A DNA stretch of 64,000 nucleotides from Oxytricha trifallax. Lineage: Eukaryota > Ciliophora > Spirotrichea > Sporadotrichida > Oxytrichidae. The translations under genes and the position numbers were made by a program. The notes under the pieces were generated by a model. The model searched no databases. It worked only from the letters and a program-made list of their open reading frames with translations, and had not been told where the DNA came from. This document shows positions 11,943 through 24,548 of this stretch, one piece after another. Location of the stretch: the NCBI GenBank assembly GCA_000711775.1, contig ARYC01000821.1, positions 1 to 64,000 of the forward strand, in the 5' to 3' direction. How positions within the stretch are numbered: position 1 is the stretch's first letter; each line of letters opens with the position of its first letter.

Positions 11943-13250
11943 ATGAAAACTGACTTAAACAACCTAATATACCCCCTTTCCAACCTGTATCGAATATAAC
12001 CTACAGTGCAAATCTCACTTAAAGCTAACTAACTCATCTACAGGAAATTATAAAACTCGGGGATGACAACCAGACTTAGTAAGAGAGAAAGGTTCTTCAT
12101 TCTCAAGACATAGCATTTACTACTTTGTTTCAAAACATTCTAAGTCTATCTGAGCAAAGAGTCAAGCTCTCTATAGGCAGCCACAGGGCAAATCATCAAC
12201 TTCCTTACAAGCTGGAAATTAAAAAACCAGCTTGCACTCTAATTACTTCAAAAAACCATGAAGATTTCTAAGGAAGCACACAAAAGGTCACTTCAACTAA
12301 ACAACCCTTTTTCAGACATATATGATTCCTATCTAATAGGAGATGACTCAGACCTATTTAGTATCCCTAGTAAGACCCCACTTCACAAATCAGTATCTAC
12401 CCGACTAGAAAAAATTCTGATCGAAACACCCAATCAGAATCTGACAGACTCTAAACCTATCAACATTCTATAACTGGATAGGAAAGTAGTTTCATATAGT
12501 TCTTCAGAGAGATGCTATAGAAAAAACTAGAAGAAGATCCTAATACTCAACCCTCAACCTAATCAATAAATCTTCCAGACACTGTTATGGAAGAAGTTAA
12601 ACATCCTGCTTAACCTAAATATTAGTAAGAAGAGGAAAAATAACCATCTAATTCAATCTAGTTAATACAAGAATAAATAAGACCCTAAAAAATAAACAAC
12701 TTAAGTAGTTTGTCCCTTAGGGACCATCACTTGAGCAAATCCTTTACTTTAAAGCCCAGAATACCAAACTTTCCATTGATTTAATTGAAGAAGAACTAAA
12801 GAGATACAAATCAAAATATGGCGCTAATTCATTCAAATAATTAGAAAAATATCTTTTCTTCCTCAAAAACTTGGAAGCAAAGAAAAAGGTATTCACTAGA
12901 AAAGAAAACTAGAACGCACTCATCTCCTATAGGAGACATATTGAGGACACAGTCAGGGGAAAGGTAGGTGGACATCAACTGGCCCATATTAAAAACATAG
13001 TAGATGCAATAGAAGTCTATGAGAAAGACAGCTATCAATTCAACCCAAATAAGGAAATCTATAATGAACTCTATTTTGATTATATAAGGGTTCTGACTCA
13101 CGTAAGAACTCAAATAAATTAACAACAACAATTTGAAGGAGGTGAGATGGAAATCACTCCAGATGACCCGCCTAACCAAACAGATAACTCTGAATGGCAG
13201 AGTTATTCAAATCACTGTAATAGTGATGAGGATTGGGAGGACTACTGAAA
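11943..13250 (+). pseudogene. ORF1-like protein of a LINE, frame-broken
   Basis: The frame opens at ATG 11943 (MKTDLNNLIYPLSN) and passes in frame through the methionine at 12258 (MKISKEAHKRS). It then shifts near 12500 to the frame of LQKKLEEDPNTQPS and again near 12710 to that of DLIEEELKRYKSKYGANSF, and ends at TGA 13248-13250 with an acidic tail (NSDEDWEDY). The protein is Lys/Glu/Gln-rich and helical, consistent with a nucleic-acid-binding ORF1 protein, but no named domain is visible. At least two frame changes mean this copy is dead. Confidence 0.5.
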
Positions 13251-13464
13251 TAAGTCGAAAAGCAAAAAAATCGAAGCTGAAAGAATTTGTCTGTTGACGC
13301 TCTAGAAATGATGAAAGACTCAAATTGACACACAAAATTCTATAGTTAAAGTTTTTAGTTTGAATTAAAATTAAGACCAGTCACATGAAAATGACTTAAT
13401 CCTTAACATTTATTATTTACTCGTAGGGCCCAGAGCCCTAGATGTGAGTTAATTATTATTATTA
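11943..13464 (+). mobile_element. LINE-like fragment with ORF1-type gene (tail type I)
   Basis: Contains one long gene followed by a short 3' region ending AGGGCCCAGAGCCCTAGATGTGAG and (ATT)n, the same tail as at 9473. No reverse transcriptase is present between the gene and the tail, so this is either an ORF1-only derivative or internally deleted. The family is assigned from the tail and from the reverse transcriptase fragment of the related element at 47622. Confidence 0.55.
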
Positions 13465-13465
13465 T

Positions 13466-13636
13466 CATATTTCCTATTCATTATATAATATTAATTCAAA
13501 GAATTCTAAATGGAGTGATGGAGAGAAAATAATTAGGAAGAATGATGACTAGAGGAAAATAAAGATATGGCAGATACATTTGGATGATCCCGTTAATATT
13601 TAATTTAGTGTTTCCCTATTTGACAAATTTTCATGA
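13466..13636 (+). CDS. Host gene segment, upstream part
   Basis: Open in the ciliate code to TGA 13634-13636. Coding-like portion SKWSDGEKIIRKNDDQRKIK then QIHLDDPVNIQFSVS. It lies directly behind the LINE tail and probably belongs with 13633-14119. Start not defined. Confidence 0.4.
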
Positions 13637-13932
13637 GTTTAACATGGTTGGATCTTATAGCCGAGAAAGATTCTGAGGCCTAAATGTATCCTTAGAATAA
13701 GGATAAGTTTAGTGATACTGCACTCATTTTCGGTGCGCAAAAAGAAAACAAGAGCATTTATCAAATCATATAAAAGTAATTTGCTCTCACATTTCTACCA
13801 TCAAATAATTCATAAATTATTTTTGATTGTCAAACTCGCAGTTTGATTTTGTAGACATATAAACATGTTCAGTTGATAGGGCAACACAGCTTTGCATTTC
13901 AGAGTGGAGTATTAAAGCCAAGAGCTTGCTGA
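13633..13932 (+). CDS. Host gene segment, unknown protein
   Basis: 99 codons in the ciliate code. ATG at 13633 (MSLTWLDLIAEKDSEAQMYP), TGA at 13930-13932. Includes KDKFSDTALIFGAQKENKS. GC and residue use are protein-like. The methionine may not be a true start, because the preceding frame also looks coding. Confidence 0.45.
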
Positions 13933-14119
13933 GATTCTAATTGGAAAGGAGGAAGTGTTGATATCATAACCATCAAGTGATTCAAGTGAGTGGAAAGTAC
14001 TTAACAAAACTGGAAAAGAATCGACTGTATTTTAGTAAGGTATTAGAATTTATATGACTTAGCATAATAATAATAATATAAGTTAGCAAATGCAAATAGT
14101 TCTCTTAAATTTCTGGTGA
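13877..14119 (+). CDS. Host gene segment, continuation in another frame
   Basis: 80 codons to TGA 14117-14119 with ELAEILIGKEEVLIS and SSEWKVLNKTGKEST. It overlaps the end of the preceding frame. A short eliminated sequence or pointer between the two would explain the frame step. Product unknown. Confidence 0.4.
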
Positions 14120-14312
14120 TTAAGTTTGTGAGTATAATGTAATTACTTGACTGCAGCATTCCTTAAGAGATTTTGTTAAAATTATGAATATCGCCATTCA
14201 TTGAATAACTGTGTTTGTAAGTCACTTAGCATCTCAAAATTTAAATTATAGCATATAAATTGAAGTGAGTATATCCAACTCCAAATAGTAAAAGGTTTAT
14301 TGCTTTATGTGA

Positions 14313-14579
14313 TATTTAGAGTTTGATTAAATAATTCTTTCAATTGAATTTGAACTTGAAAGATAGCACAATCAGCAGATAGAAGCTTACCACCCAGAGA
14401 AGCTTGGCAGAGAAATCCAGCAGTAAGTGCTTTCAATCATGGATGCATACAAACTCACTAACTTGGAGATAGGTAAGTTGAATTTTGGCCTCAACAAAGA
14501 TGAGAATTAGTTTCTTGGAAAGTTGGAGGAAATTTAAAAAAGGATTATATAGTCAAAAATATAAAGCAGCTAAGACTGA
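14313..14579 (+). CDS. Host gene segment, helical/coiled-coil-like
   Basis: 88 codons between TGA 14310-14312 and TGA 14577-14579. Contains EFELERQHNQQIEAYHPEKL, SIMDAYKLTNLEIGKL and LGKLEEIQKRIIQSK, strongly helical with heptad-like spacing. Probably the same gene as 13633-14119, separated by AT-rich DNA that may be eliminated in the macronucleus. No family recognised. Confidence 0.45.
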
Positions 14580-17500
14580 TTAATTCAGTTATTAAGAGCA
14601 AGCGGAGTGATAGAACAGGATCAGGTAAAATAACTTGATAATGAGGATTAATTAATACTCATTAAAAACAATAAACATAGCTTTTAAATTTAATTCATAA
14701 TATAAATAAAATAATTTAATAATAATATATTTAGAATTATAATCAAGAAGAGTGGGATACATGAAGCACTCTTCTATAGTAAAAGTGTTTAAGCATATAT
14801 TCCACAAATTAAATATATATAACTATATTATTTTATATACAATGAATTCAAATTAAGTTGATTGATTGCCAATAATATCTGAAGTTTATTTTTTAAAGGG
14901 GATCAATAGATTTATATTATTTCGTTGTCTCTTTTATTTTTTAATTGAATTTTTATTTGCACCCTAATTATTAATTTATGTTTGATATACTTTGATCTTT
15001 CCTTAATAAGTTATGATTATATTAAGAATATAAAATTATTAATTTAATATAAATAATGAAAGACTTTAAAGTTTTTACTAAATATTTTAACATAAATCTA
15101 ATCTAAATGCATAATAACTTTTTGTTAAAAAAAGTATGCCATTTTATAATCATCTTGCACGATGTATTAATAATAAAAATATATTGAAACAGAGCAGCTC
15201 ACAAAAAAATTTTTTTTTGTTACGCACTCCATAGATTATTAAAACTCAAAAAACAAAAAGCATAACACTATTAATAAGAATAAATATGATTACCTCAAAA
15301 TAATTCACACTAGAAATTATAATTTGTATGGCTAAATATAGAATGGACACGCTATAATCACTCTTGAAGTTTAAATCCACTTCTCCATTTCTGTATATTG
15401 ATTAATTATCTTAACTAATCATTAAATATTTTAAAAAATTGTGATAAACAACATTTTAAAATAAGGATTCATTATTTCTATGAATATTCATTAATCCCAA
15501 TTATTAAAGATTTTGACCTAAATGAAATAGAATAGTAGAATAAGGTTTATTATTTATTTATCTAGATTAGCATCATAACTTAATGAAATTTTGAATACCA
15601 ATTTATATTTTTTGATTAAACTATTAAATTATGTTATGCTTCAAATGTTTAACAAAAAGATTATAAAATAATGTTTCTTATTTATTATATTTTATTGATT
15701 ATTTGGGCATTTACTAAAATATAAACCACAAAAATGATAAATATTTTAAGACTGGATAGATCTTTATTAGTTTCATTGAATTCTTCCTAATTTCTCAATA
15801 AATATGTATAATTTAATAAATTAATAAACTATAAAAAAAATGCTATTAAATATACTAAATTTGTCTTGAAAGGGAAAAAGTAAACTTATCGTAATTTTTT
15901 GTAAAGTTTATTGTATCTTTTTCTTGATTGGTTTTTATGATAATTAATTATATCCAAATTCCCTTTATTTTTAAAGCTTTCATGATTTTAATAAATGAAT
16001 AAATAAAGGAAATATATGTCAGTTTCTTACATTAATAGTGCATCGTTTCTTTCAAATTCTAATATTGATACTCTGATGAGCCAAAGCATTCCTAAAATTT
16101 AAAATATTAATAAATTTTTATAAACTAATTGCATCCTAATTGTCAAGTTTATTAAAGTTGTAACCAATCATAAATATTTGCATCATTTTGGCAAATATCA
16201 ATGAAATGACTGCAATACCAATGCATAACGAGAATGAAAAATTAAAGATTCTTTTTTTATGAAAGTAAAATATAAGTTCCAATCCATAAGATATAGGCAA
16301 AACAGGAAAAATAACCTATAATATACAAAATCTTTGATAGTTCCAAAGTTAGATCTAATCATAAATTTTATCATTAAGTTATTTACCTATAAACAAAAAA
16401 TAACTAATGCATTAACTTTACTTGTTTATAGATTTTGAATATTTCCCAAGATTTTCAAGGATAATTAAGTGTAGACTTTGATAATAATCTCTAACTTTTA
16501 AATTAAAAGAAGCATTTTATCAGATTTACAATCAGATAAATTGAATTTTATTACAGCTATCCTTAAATGATTGAAAAATGTTTAGCAATAATCCTTAGAG
16601 AAAATAAATAAAAAAACATTAACATCTAATATATTTACAAGCCATATTTAAAGATAGGAAACTTTTTATAAAGGAGTGGCAGTTATATGGTTTTCTGAAA
16701 ATCAATATTCAATCGACTGCATCATAGCATTAAGTAAAATTTACTTAGATTTTCAAGAAAATGAGTAAGTAATACAAATTAAAAAATCGATTCATGATAT
16801 TTATGTTTTTCTAATATTTAAATATATTTATGCTTGTTAAAGTAGTATAATTGAATAATTATAAATTGTTAAAATTTAACTCGTGGTTTAATAAAGACTA
16901 TTACAATTTTAATATAACAATTTTCAATAAAATTTCATAATCAAACCAATAAAATATATAAGATTTTAAGATAATGTATATATTTATATAGATTGAATTA
17001 ATAATGAAAATTAAAAAATAATATGAACAGTGAATTTATGATATTAAGCGAGTATAATTAAAGTGGGGAGACACTTAAATTTAAATAAAAAAAGAGATCA
17101 AATAAAATTATGATCATCTCAATACACAAGAGTTAAGATCCAGCAGTCAATAATTTGAATTATGTTTGAGTAGATCCTTATTTAATTTTAATGCATTAAT
17201 CAACTAACTAAAAATGGAATTTTTATTTTTTTTCAGCTTTTCTGACTTTTTGTAATATTTCCACTGGAAGCGCAGTTATTAACTTATTCAACATTTTCAA
17301 TTATTGTTTCAACTTCAACTTATTATCGATCATAAATTATTGAAAATTAAAAATTGTGAGAAATTCTAAATCAACGTAATTTATTTCTATAATCTATCAT
17401 TAACATTAAAATGGAATTTAATATTGCAACTCTCAAGGAGCTTATTCTCTCAGAGTGAAGACTAGAAATTCTTAAATGCAAAAGTATGTTTAAAAATTCA

Positions 17501-18467
17501 AATTATTTAATGATATTCTGTCATATTTGGCTTAAAACATTTAAGTTAGCTATTATATTATAAGTTTTTTATCATTTTATTACAAAATAGTACTTGAAAA
17601 TTGCAGTGGCGAAATAAGCAGATCTGAGAGAAGAATAATAAATTCGAGGTATTTACATTAAAACACTTATTAAAGTCATTATTTGACTCTCTGCAGAATA
17701 ACAATTGATTCAGAAAATAAAAAAAAATAAAAATAAATAATGCTGAATAATAAATCAATAAGTATCGATAACTAATAGCATGTAAAAATGTATGATATTT
17801 ATTTCACGTTTTGCTTTTTATATGTAATTTAATTTACATAATTATGTTTCAATACAGTTATCAATTTTAATTATTTTTAATATTCCCGATTCTTTTGTAT
17901 TTTAGCAATATTATAAAAAAATACTATAACAAAAAAGAATCTCACTTAAAATTCAAATATCTTATCTATTTCTTCTTCTTAATTTGTCTTTCTTCATAAA
18001 ATATCAAAAGTTGCGGTATGACCTTTTTATACCAAGAAAAATATGTTAGAAATTGAAGCTAGCCTTTTGGATTATGTTCAAATTTGTATTGCTTAAAATC
18101 CAAGATAATAAATAATGTGATTATAGCATAATATAAATATTATAAATGAATTTAAATTATAATATATATTTAAGTAAAAAGATTCACAATTATATGCCGT
18201 TAAACATTTAGAAAATAAAATTAAATCAGTCATTAGGAATGCATTACTGGAGAAATTTATATTAAAAGAATTTAAATAAGCATGTCTATTAAACTTTATT
18301 GAGTAATAATAAAAGACTGCATTAATTCCTCAACGAAAATTCATGTAATTCTTCCAGATAATTGATCAAATAACTATAAACTACAACAAAGAGCTGAAAA
18401 ATTGCTTTGTAATTAAATTTTTATATTATTTTCAAAAGCGAAAGCTGTTAACTTAACATTCAATATT
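14580..18467. other. AT-rich spacer, no gene seen
   Basis: About 3.9 kb of very AT-rich sequence. Frames such as 17558-17758 (minus) are of background composition. A slightly richer patch near 17400-17470 gives short fragments only. No repeats or RNA genes seen. Confidence 0.45.
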
Positions 18468-18650
18468 ATTGTAGGAATAATACATTTGAATTTTTAAATT
18501 AGTTTAGATTAAATTAATAATAAATCAAGTCAGTGTCAGTTAAATTTTTCCAGATTTTTTCATTTAATTGTTTAATCTAAAGAAATTTAAAATTATTTGG
18601 TGATACTAAGACAGTTACAAAATATTTTTTGTAAACCTAAGTTGAAGCCA
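18468..18650 (+). mobile_element. Palindromic MITE, copy 2 (left arm only)
   Basis: Starts TTGTAGGAATAATACATTTGA, preceded by TA. Then follow GTCAGTGTCAGTTAA and GAAATTTAAAATTA blocks in the order of the other copies. The right arm is not recognised; the LINE fragment beginning at 18731 lies beyond. Confidence 0.5.
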
Positions 18651-18730
18651 AATTTTTTTATCAAAATTTATAAAATCTTAAGTTGGTGCTACAAATTCTT
18701 TTTCTTAATCCGATAAAGATCATTTATTTC

Positions 18731-20350
18731 TATAATAATAATTATAATAATAATAATATGATCACATTGAGGTCTCTAGGGACCCCCCGATCAATAATAT
18801 ATTTAATATATATAAGGGTCTAGCCCTTTTCATTTTAAGTAATCTGGTCTTCCGTAGACTTTTTTTGTCTTAATGTGGATATCCAGTATCTTCTTTCTCT
18901 TCCATCTGGTAACTCCTTTCCAAAATTGTTTTTAGTTACTTTTTCTCTGTGCTAATTATATAAAAAGACGCTTAGATCTTCTCCTTTCTTAAATTTCAGC
19001 TCAATTTCATGTGTTCCTCCAACTTATATGCTCTTTGGTTTGGTTCTGAACATAGAGATTTATTGTAGATGAGGGAAGATTTAATTTTTAAGTTGGTCAT
19101 AGCCGTATCTTTTGGCGTCAGCATAGAGAACAATCATGGTATTTTCTGTAGACGATTTTTATCGATTGAGGTTGATCTTAGTGAAGTCTGGTTTGACAAA
19201 AAGTTTGAATTCCTCCTTCTCTTCACTGCTTAATTCATGCCAAAATTTGTTTTTTAGCTTGGCAAAGTACCATTTTTTTTGTTAGTTCGATTGTAATGAG
19301 AGATTGTTAATAATCCTATCATCCATTTGGTAGTTAATATTACCAAGTACTCTAAACTGTATTTGCTTTTGAAGTCTATGGTTAACTTCATGAATAGTAT
19401 GAACTTTGTCTATGTTAGCTTTAAGTTCTTGGCTCATCTGATCAGAATTCAAAATACTGGTCAGGTTTTTCTGGTGAGCTACGTCATTAGAAGTGGACTT
19501 GAACTTAGGTTTGTTTCCTGGCTTGATTGAGGTGTCTATTTACATTGGCATGTCTTCTGCCATCTTTACATCCTCGAAAGCTGATCTCTCTCTTTATCCA
19601 CTATAGTTTCTTATTTACTTACTTAATGTTTTTATTATTGTTGTTGTTTGAAACCTCCTTGGTTAACTAGGTTCTCTAGTGACTTAATAGCCAGGTTCGC
19701 TACCTTGAAAGTTGATTCCTATATTACCTAGGGGTATTTAATATTGAAAGCAAATTAATGTATTAAGGTTTGGAATCTTTCTTCTCTGAAGTGATACTCA
19801 AAGTTTTTGTTTTTTGTAGCAATCGCTATGTCGTGTACGTGTCCAAGTTCTTTGGTCTGGTTGTATTTTTAGATTTTCAATATCATTACGAAAAGTAAGT
19901 TTATGTGAGATTAGAAGGCGTTTAAACATTTAATTTGTTAGTTTTATAGCTCTTCTTGTGAGAGTGGAATAGACTCATTTAATATGACGTCTGTTGTGTC
20001 CCTGCATTTTTAAACCAGGGAAAAGAGACTGATCTCTTTTATGGAGACTTCATCTACAACCTTTTTTAGGTTTAAGATTGTTTCAGTCTTTGCTTTCATA
20101 ATTGCTGGAAGTGAAGTCCATCTCATGTTGTTTCTTTGTAACTATATGTTATCAAAGTTAACTGATGTTTTAATGGGGGGTTGAGGCTACTAAGATTTCT
20201 TAGCCGAACTCTGTATTTGAAAATTGCTTTTTACTTTCATTTATCTATTACTTTATTAATCCGCCCCATTATCTTCAAAAAGAAGTTGGTTTGTCCCTTT
20301 GGTGTATTTTAGAGTGAGTTATTTAAACCCCTTCTTTAAGTTACGACTCA
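18731..20350 (-). mobile_element. LINE-like fragment (tail type II)
   Basis: Minus-strand element ending in AGGGCTAGACCCTTATATAT, CGGGGGGTCCCTAGAGACC and TGATCATATTATTATTA. The tail matches those at 49190-49260 and 52282-52370. Upstream is an ORF1-like gene rather than reverse transcriptase. The 5' boundary is approximate. Confidence 0.6.
18800..20099 (-). pseudogene. ORF1-like protein of LINE-like element
   Basis: Begins near an ATG at 20099 (MKAKTETILNLKKVVDE) and has a Gln-rich middle (GGFKQQQQQKHQ). After at least one frame change near 19520 it has a coiled-coil-like stretch (SQELKANIDKVHTIHEVNHR). The C-terminal domain begins TMIVLYADAKRYGYDQLKNQ, which is reminiscent of RNA-binding ORF1 proteins, though I cannot assign a named fold. 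The order coiled coil then basic C-terminal domain is that of LINE ORF1 proteins; the assignment is by analogy. Confidence 0.45.
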
Positions 20351-20439
20351 TTTGGGACAACCTATCTATTAACTTTCTTAGTTAATAATTCATTTATTTC
20401 TATATCATACTTTTTATTTAAGGATCTGTATTCGGTCAT

Positions 20440-20675
20440 ATATCATTTCAATTTCTAATAAATATCTTTAATTTATCTTTTAAAATATTTTCTTGCATCA
20501 TAATAATTACTACAATATAGATAATTTGATTACTTTTTCTGATAGATAATAAATTATTAATCAAATATTTATTAGAAATTGACAGAAATAATTATTATAA
20601 GAAAATTAATGTTAATAAAAGGCTGAAATAAAATATTTCTTGAAAAGATAAATTAAAGATATTTATTGAAATAAT
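20440..20675. repeat. AT-rich inverted repeat
   Basis: TCTAATAAATATCTTTAATT (about 20454) is repeated inverted as AATTAAAGATATTTATT (about 20651), continuing through TTTTAAAATATTTTCTTG / TATTTCTTGAAAAGAT. Arms of about 45 bp enclose about 130 bp. Possibly a small MITE. Confidence 0.45.
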
Positions 20676-20769
20676 AATGTCATGTTTCATATAGAGAACT
20701 TAAATTTAAAATACTATGAAATATTAGAAGATTTCTATCGGTTTAAAAGATTATTTTATTATTGCACTA

Positions 20770-21126
20770 CTTAGGATTCCAATGTAACTTGATTTAAAAT
20801 ATTTGGCGGCAGCTTAAATTTTCGAAAAAAATATTTTACACAGTTTTAGACCCCATTCCTCTCATGAACTTTACTATTATAGGCTATTAAAGACACCCTT
20901 GGAAAGAATTAACTCACTTTAATTGAATAAATATTAATTCAGTAAACTCGCTCTATATATGAGATAATATAGTATATTTAATTGTAAAGACCATCTAATT
21001 TTGAAATATATATGGAACAAGTCAAAAATCGTAAAGTTTTTTTAATCAAAATTCACTGCCACTAATTTTATTTATTAAAATCTTAATTTTAAGTTTACTT
21101 CCCCAAATCTAAACGTATTCCTATAA
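20770..21126. mobile_element. Palindromic MITE, copy 3 (decayed)
   Basis: The left arm has GGCGGCAGCTTAAATTTTC and GAACTTTACTATTA; the right arm has GTAAAGACCATCTAATTTTG, GGAACAAGTC and ends AAACGTATTCCTATAA before TA. Block order is that of the copies at 47276 and 54453; divergence is high. Confidence 0.6.
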
Positions 21127-21586
21127 TATTGAATAAGACCACCCCCATGAGATTCTATTATTTAATCTAAGAACTAATAATGAATGTTTTGTAAGATGTT
21201 TAATTAAAAACTGCAGCTATGAAATTTTGAATTAATTAAAAAACCGTAAGGTGCAAAAATTTTAATAGAGCCTCTGCTAACTACTTAAATTTATTATATA
21301 TTCAAAGAAAATCTGTTTAAAATTTGTTCTTTAAATCGTTGAGGGATTTCGACATTTTTTTAATAAAGGGAATTAGATTAAATTATTAACAATAAAAGTA
21401 TATGAAAACATGCTTATCAAGAGGTAAAGTACTTTTCAATAAAAATGTATTTTACAAAAACCATAAAATATTTTTATATGTAAAAGGGTTATACCAGGTA
21501 AAGAAGATATTAAATAATTGTGATAAGTATTGTGGTGAATATTAGAAGTATTGCAACGCTTTTTTCTGATTGTAAATTTTAATTAT

Positions 21587-22771
21587 TAAAAAATCACGAT
21601 TGAAATGGAGAAATGGTAAAATAAAAAACACTTTTAAATATATTTAATCCTGACTGTCTTTAATTACGGAGGGCTTCAAATGCGATTTGATCTTTTTTAA
21701 AAGCAATTTAATTTGTTTTAAATTAATTTACTTAACTGCCATTAGATTCATGATTAAAAGTAATTATGACTAAATATTAATTATAAAGCTGTACAGATTA
21801 TGCAAATTTTGCAAAAATATATATTTTAAATAGGTCCTTGTTTTGTGCAAATATATTATGCTTAATTATTGATAGTATTATAATTGAAGTTTAAATGGCA
21901 AGTAAAGTAGTTTGAATATCAAGATGTTTAGAGGCTTCTACGTTTAAAATGTGAAGCACAGGATTCAAATTGTAATGTCAAAATATTCAAAGAAGTACAA
22001 CTATATGCACTACTTTTTCTTGATGATTCAGGGATCTATAGCGATGAGTGCCATAGAATAGATTAAAAATAAACTGCAGCATAACTAGCTATATGTTTTG
22101 GAGGTCAACGTGTATACCGACTCAGCTTCGAAAGTTAAAAATTTCCACATTAATGTATCGAAGGAGTGCGATTAAATCAATGAAGAGTACTTTAAGCATA
22201 AAAATAGAGGGGAATACTTGCTGATATGAAGATGGGCTTCACAATGACTAAATAAAACATTAAAACCTCCCAAAAATTTCCACATTACACTAAGGCTTGT
22301 AGCACAGATTTAGTAATCCTGCGGAAATGCAAAATGGATACGACAAATAGCGGAGCTGTATTCACTTGAGCAAAGGTGTTCAACGTTTATGCTAGAGATG
22401 AGCTTAAGTTTAAGAATTCTGAACAGCCAGGTATTCGAGAAGCAGAGGAAGATGAAAAGTACACAGATTCAAACTAACAAAACTATCAATAATTAAGCAT
22501 AATATATTTGCACAAAACAAGGACCTATTTAAAATATATATTTTTGCAAAATTTGCATAATCTGTACAGCTTTATAATTAATATTTAGTCATAATTACTT
22601 TTAATCATGAATCTAATGGCAGTTAAGTAAATTAATTTAAAACAAATTAAATTGCTTTTAAAAAAGATCAAATAGCATTTGAAGCCCTCCGTAATTAAAG
22701 ACAGTCAGGATTAAATATATTTAAAAGTGTTTTTAATTTTACCATTTCTCCATTTCAATCATGATTTTATA
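21587..22771. mobile_element. Element with 290-bp terminal inverted repeats
   Basis: Inverted repeats at 21587-21876 and 22482-22771 are almost identical (for example CAAAACAAGGACCTATTT against its complement). They enclose about 605 bp of higher GC with coding-like frames. The long, little-diverged repeats mark a fairly young foldback-type or TIR DNA element. The superfamily is unknown; no transposase motif was recognised. Confidence 0.75.
21924..22229 (+). CDS. ORF of the 290-bp-TIR element, unknown function
   Basis: 101 codons in the ciliate code, ATG 21924 (MFRGFYVQNVKHRIQIVMSK) to TGA 22227-22229. Contains FFLMIQGSIAMSAIEQIKNK and LEVNVYTDSASKVKNFHI. The beta/alpha alternation faintly recalls small nucleic-acid-binding folds such as Alba, but no diagnostic motif supports that. 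A second coding-like frame follows at 22340-22480 (NVYARDELKFKNSEQPGIRE, acidic tail), perhaps the same protein after a frame change. Confidence 0.45.
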
Positions 22772-23455
22772 AAAATTATTTTAACTATTGCTATTACTTT
22801 CAATTTTTTATCTAATACAATTCAATTTATTAAAGAAATGTATAAAATAAAAATATACTAAAATTACACTCCCCAAAACAAGGGCCTTATTGAATTGTCA
22901 GCCTTAAATTAATTAAGTATTTTAATATTAAAATTTACTCAAATGTATCACAAATTAAATATTGCACAAGATATTCCTTCTAAATTTGATCATATCCATG
23001 TTTAAGTAATTTCAAAAGATTAGTCCAAGATTTAATTTAATTTTACACACAACAATTATGTATTTTTCTTGATATAAACTTCATTTACTGGAACTTATAT
23101 ATGGGGGTAAATTAGAGTATTAATACGTATTTCCTGTTAAAGGGTGGAATTCCAATTGGCAAACAGCTCAGACATTTTGCAAGATCGAATTCCTTTACAA
23201 CTTTTTCTCAAAATTCTATAAATAGGCTTGTGAACCACTAAATTTTCAAATTTCAAATTAACTTTAGAAGAGCTTTTGCATAGAATCACAATTGTTAAAT
23301 TAAAATTTCAGAATTTAAATGATAATTTACTTTAAAATGTGGTGCAATTAAATTGAATATCTTAGTGAGCTAATTAAAGGTAGTCAGACTTAGTTAACAA
23401 AAGAAACAAATCCTTTTCTCAAGTTATTTCTTCTTGATTGCACTTCGAAATAGTA
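22772..23455. other. AT-rich spacer, no gene seen
   Basis: AT-rich, no convincing frame or repeat. Confidence 0.45.
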
Positions 23456-23924
23456 TCACTTGTGGACGAGTGATTCTGTAATACTATACTGTTCATCTGG
23501 TTTTTTAGAAACATTTCTCAGTAGTGCCACGATTACATTTGGAGGTTTCCATCCGAATTCTCTCTTCAAATCCAGTACTCTTCCATCGCATGTCTAGATT
23601 GCATTTATTTTATGTATTGTTCGTCATAATTTAGTTTATTGTCAATATTTGTGAATTAAAATTCGAATTAATTGCTTGAAATTTTAAAATTTGATGTTGT
23701 AAATCTCTCCTTAAGATAAAATTTGTCATAATACTAAATAGATCGTTCTGTTTTGCAAAGCCCAGTTTGTTCTAGATGCATATTGATAAGTTTATCATTA
23801 TAATATTTTATACATATTATTAATAGAGAAAGAGATTGCGTTGTTCAAACATTTCTTCTGAGATATCTTCGAGTTGCCTTAATAACATATTGTTTGAAAC
23901 ATTTCCTAATTTTAAATTATTTTT
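23456..23924 (-). CDS. Host gene segments (3' part of the 23456-25335 locus)
   Basis: Two overlapping frames look coding. One, 23493-23924, has NNMLLRQLEDISEEMFEQRN. The other, 23456-23623, has TCDGRVLDLKREFGWKPPNV and ends ESLVHK-TGA (23456-23458). A short upstream frame (MLIKRLSAIIIIIRVYKLSR, about 23925-24000) is hydrophobic then basic. The frames probably belong to one minus-strand gene interrupted by eliminated DNA. No family can be named with confidence. Confidence 0.4.
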
Positions 23925-24001
23925 TCATATCTTAACTTTCCTGCTGAGTTTATAGACTCTGATTATGATAATAATAGCCGATAATCTCTTTATTAACATA
24001 G

Positions 24002-24430
24002 TCAAATTTTTACTAGACCAAGTTGGCAAAATTTATTTTTAAATATCCCATGTTTTATCTGCGAAGTTCTCTGGCAAAATCTAATTTTTATATGATCTAC
24101 AGATTAAATTGGATTATCAGGAGTGAATGTATACTTTTAGAAATCCAATTAATCTCGAAGGTTTCCCTTATCGCTATATTTAAATTTTTTTGAGTCTCAT
24201 TTTATGCCTAGATTTGTTTTTCTTTTAAAATATTAAAGATTGGGTGGAATTATTTTTGAGGCAGATATTGAAAAAGCTGTAAATATCTTTGCAATCTAAT
24301 TCGTCACCATAATTATTTGAGTTTTTTAAATTCATTCTCTTGGCTTGTTTTGAATCATTCTAAAAAGGGTTAAAGATTTTAAATACTATTATTTCATTTA
24401 TTTACTAAGTTTAAATACCTTAGCATATTC
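24002..24430 (-). CDS. Host gene segments, middle part of the locus
   Basis: Frame 24117-24430 contains NYGDELDCKDIYSFFNICLK and runs into 24002-24196, a different frame with GNLRDQLDFQKYTFTPDNPI and QSVDHIKIRFCQ. The transition near 24190 is a single frame step. Same strand and spacing as the neighbouring segments. Product unknown. Confidence 0.4.
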
Positions 24431-24548
24431 ATTAAAGTTTAGATATTTAATTAATAGAAGGATTAAATCTTTGTTCTTAATTTATTGAATTACAAGTTTG
24501 TGGGTAAAGCTTAAAAGCCCTAAGTTGTGACATAAAACTAGAGAATTT

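Noticed and set aside
18731-20350. Reverse transcriptase YADD motif in VLYADAKRYG
   Set aside because: Only YAD is present, the other reverse transcriptase motifs are absent around it, and the context is coiled coil followed by a basic domain, so it is treated as ORF1-like.
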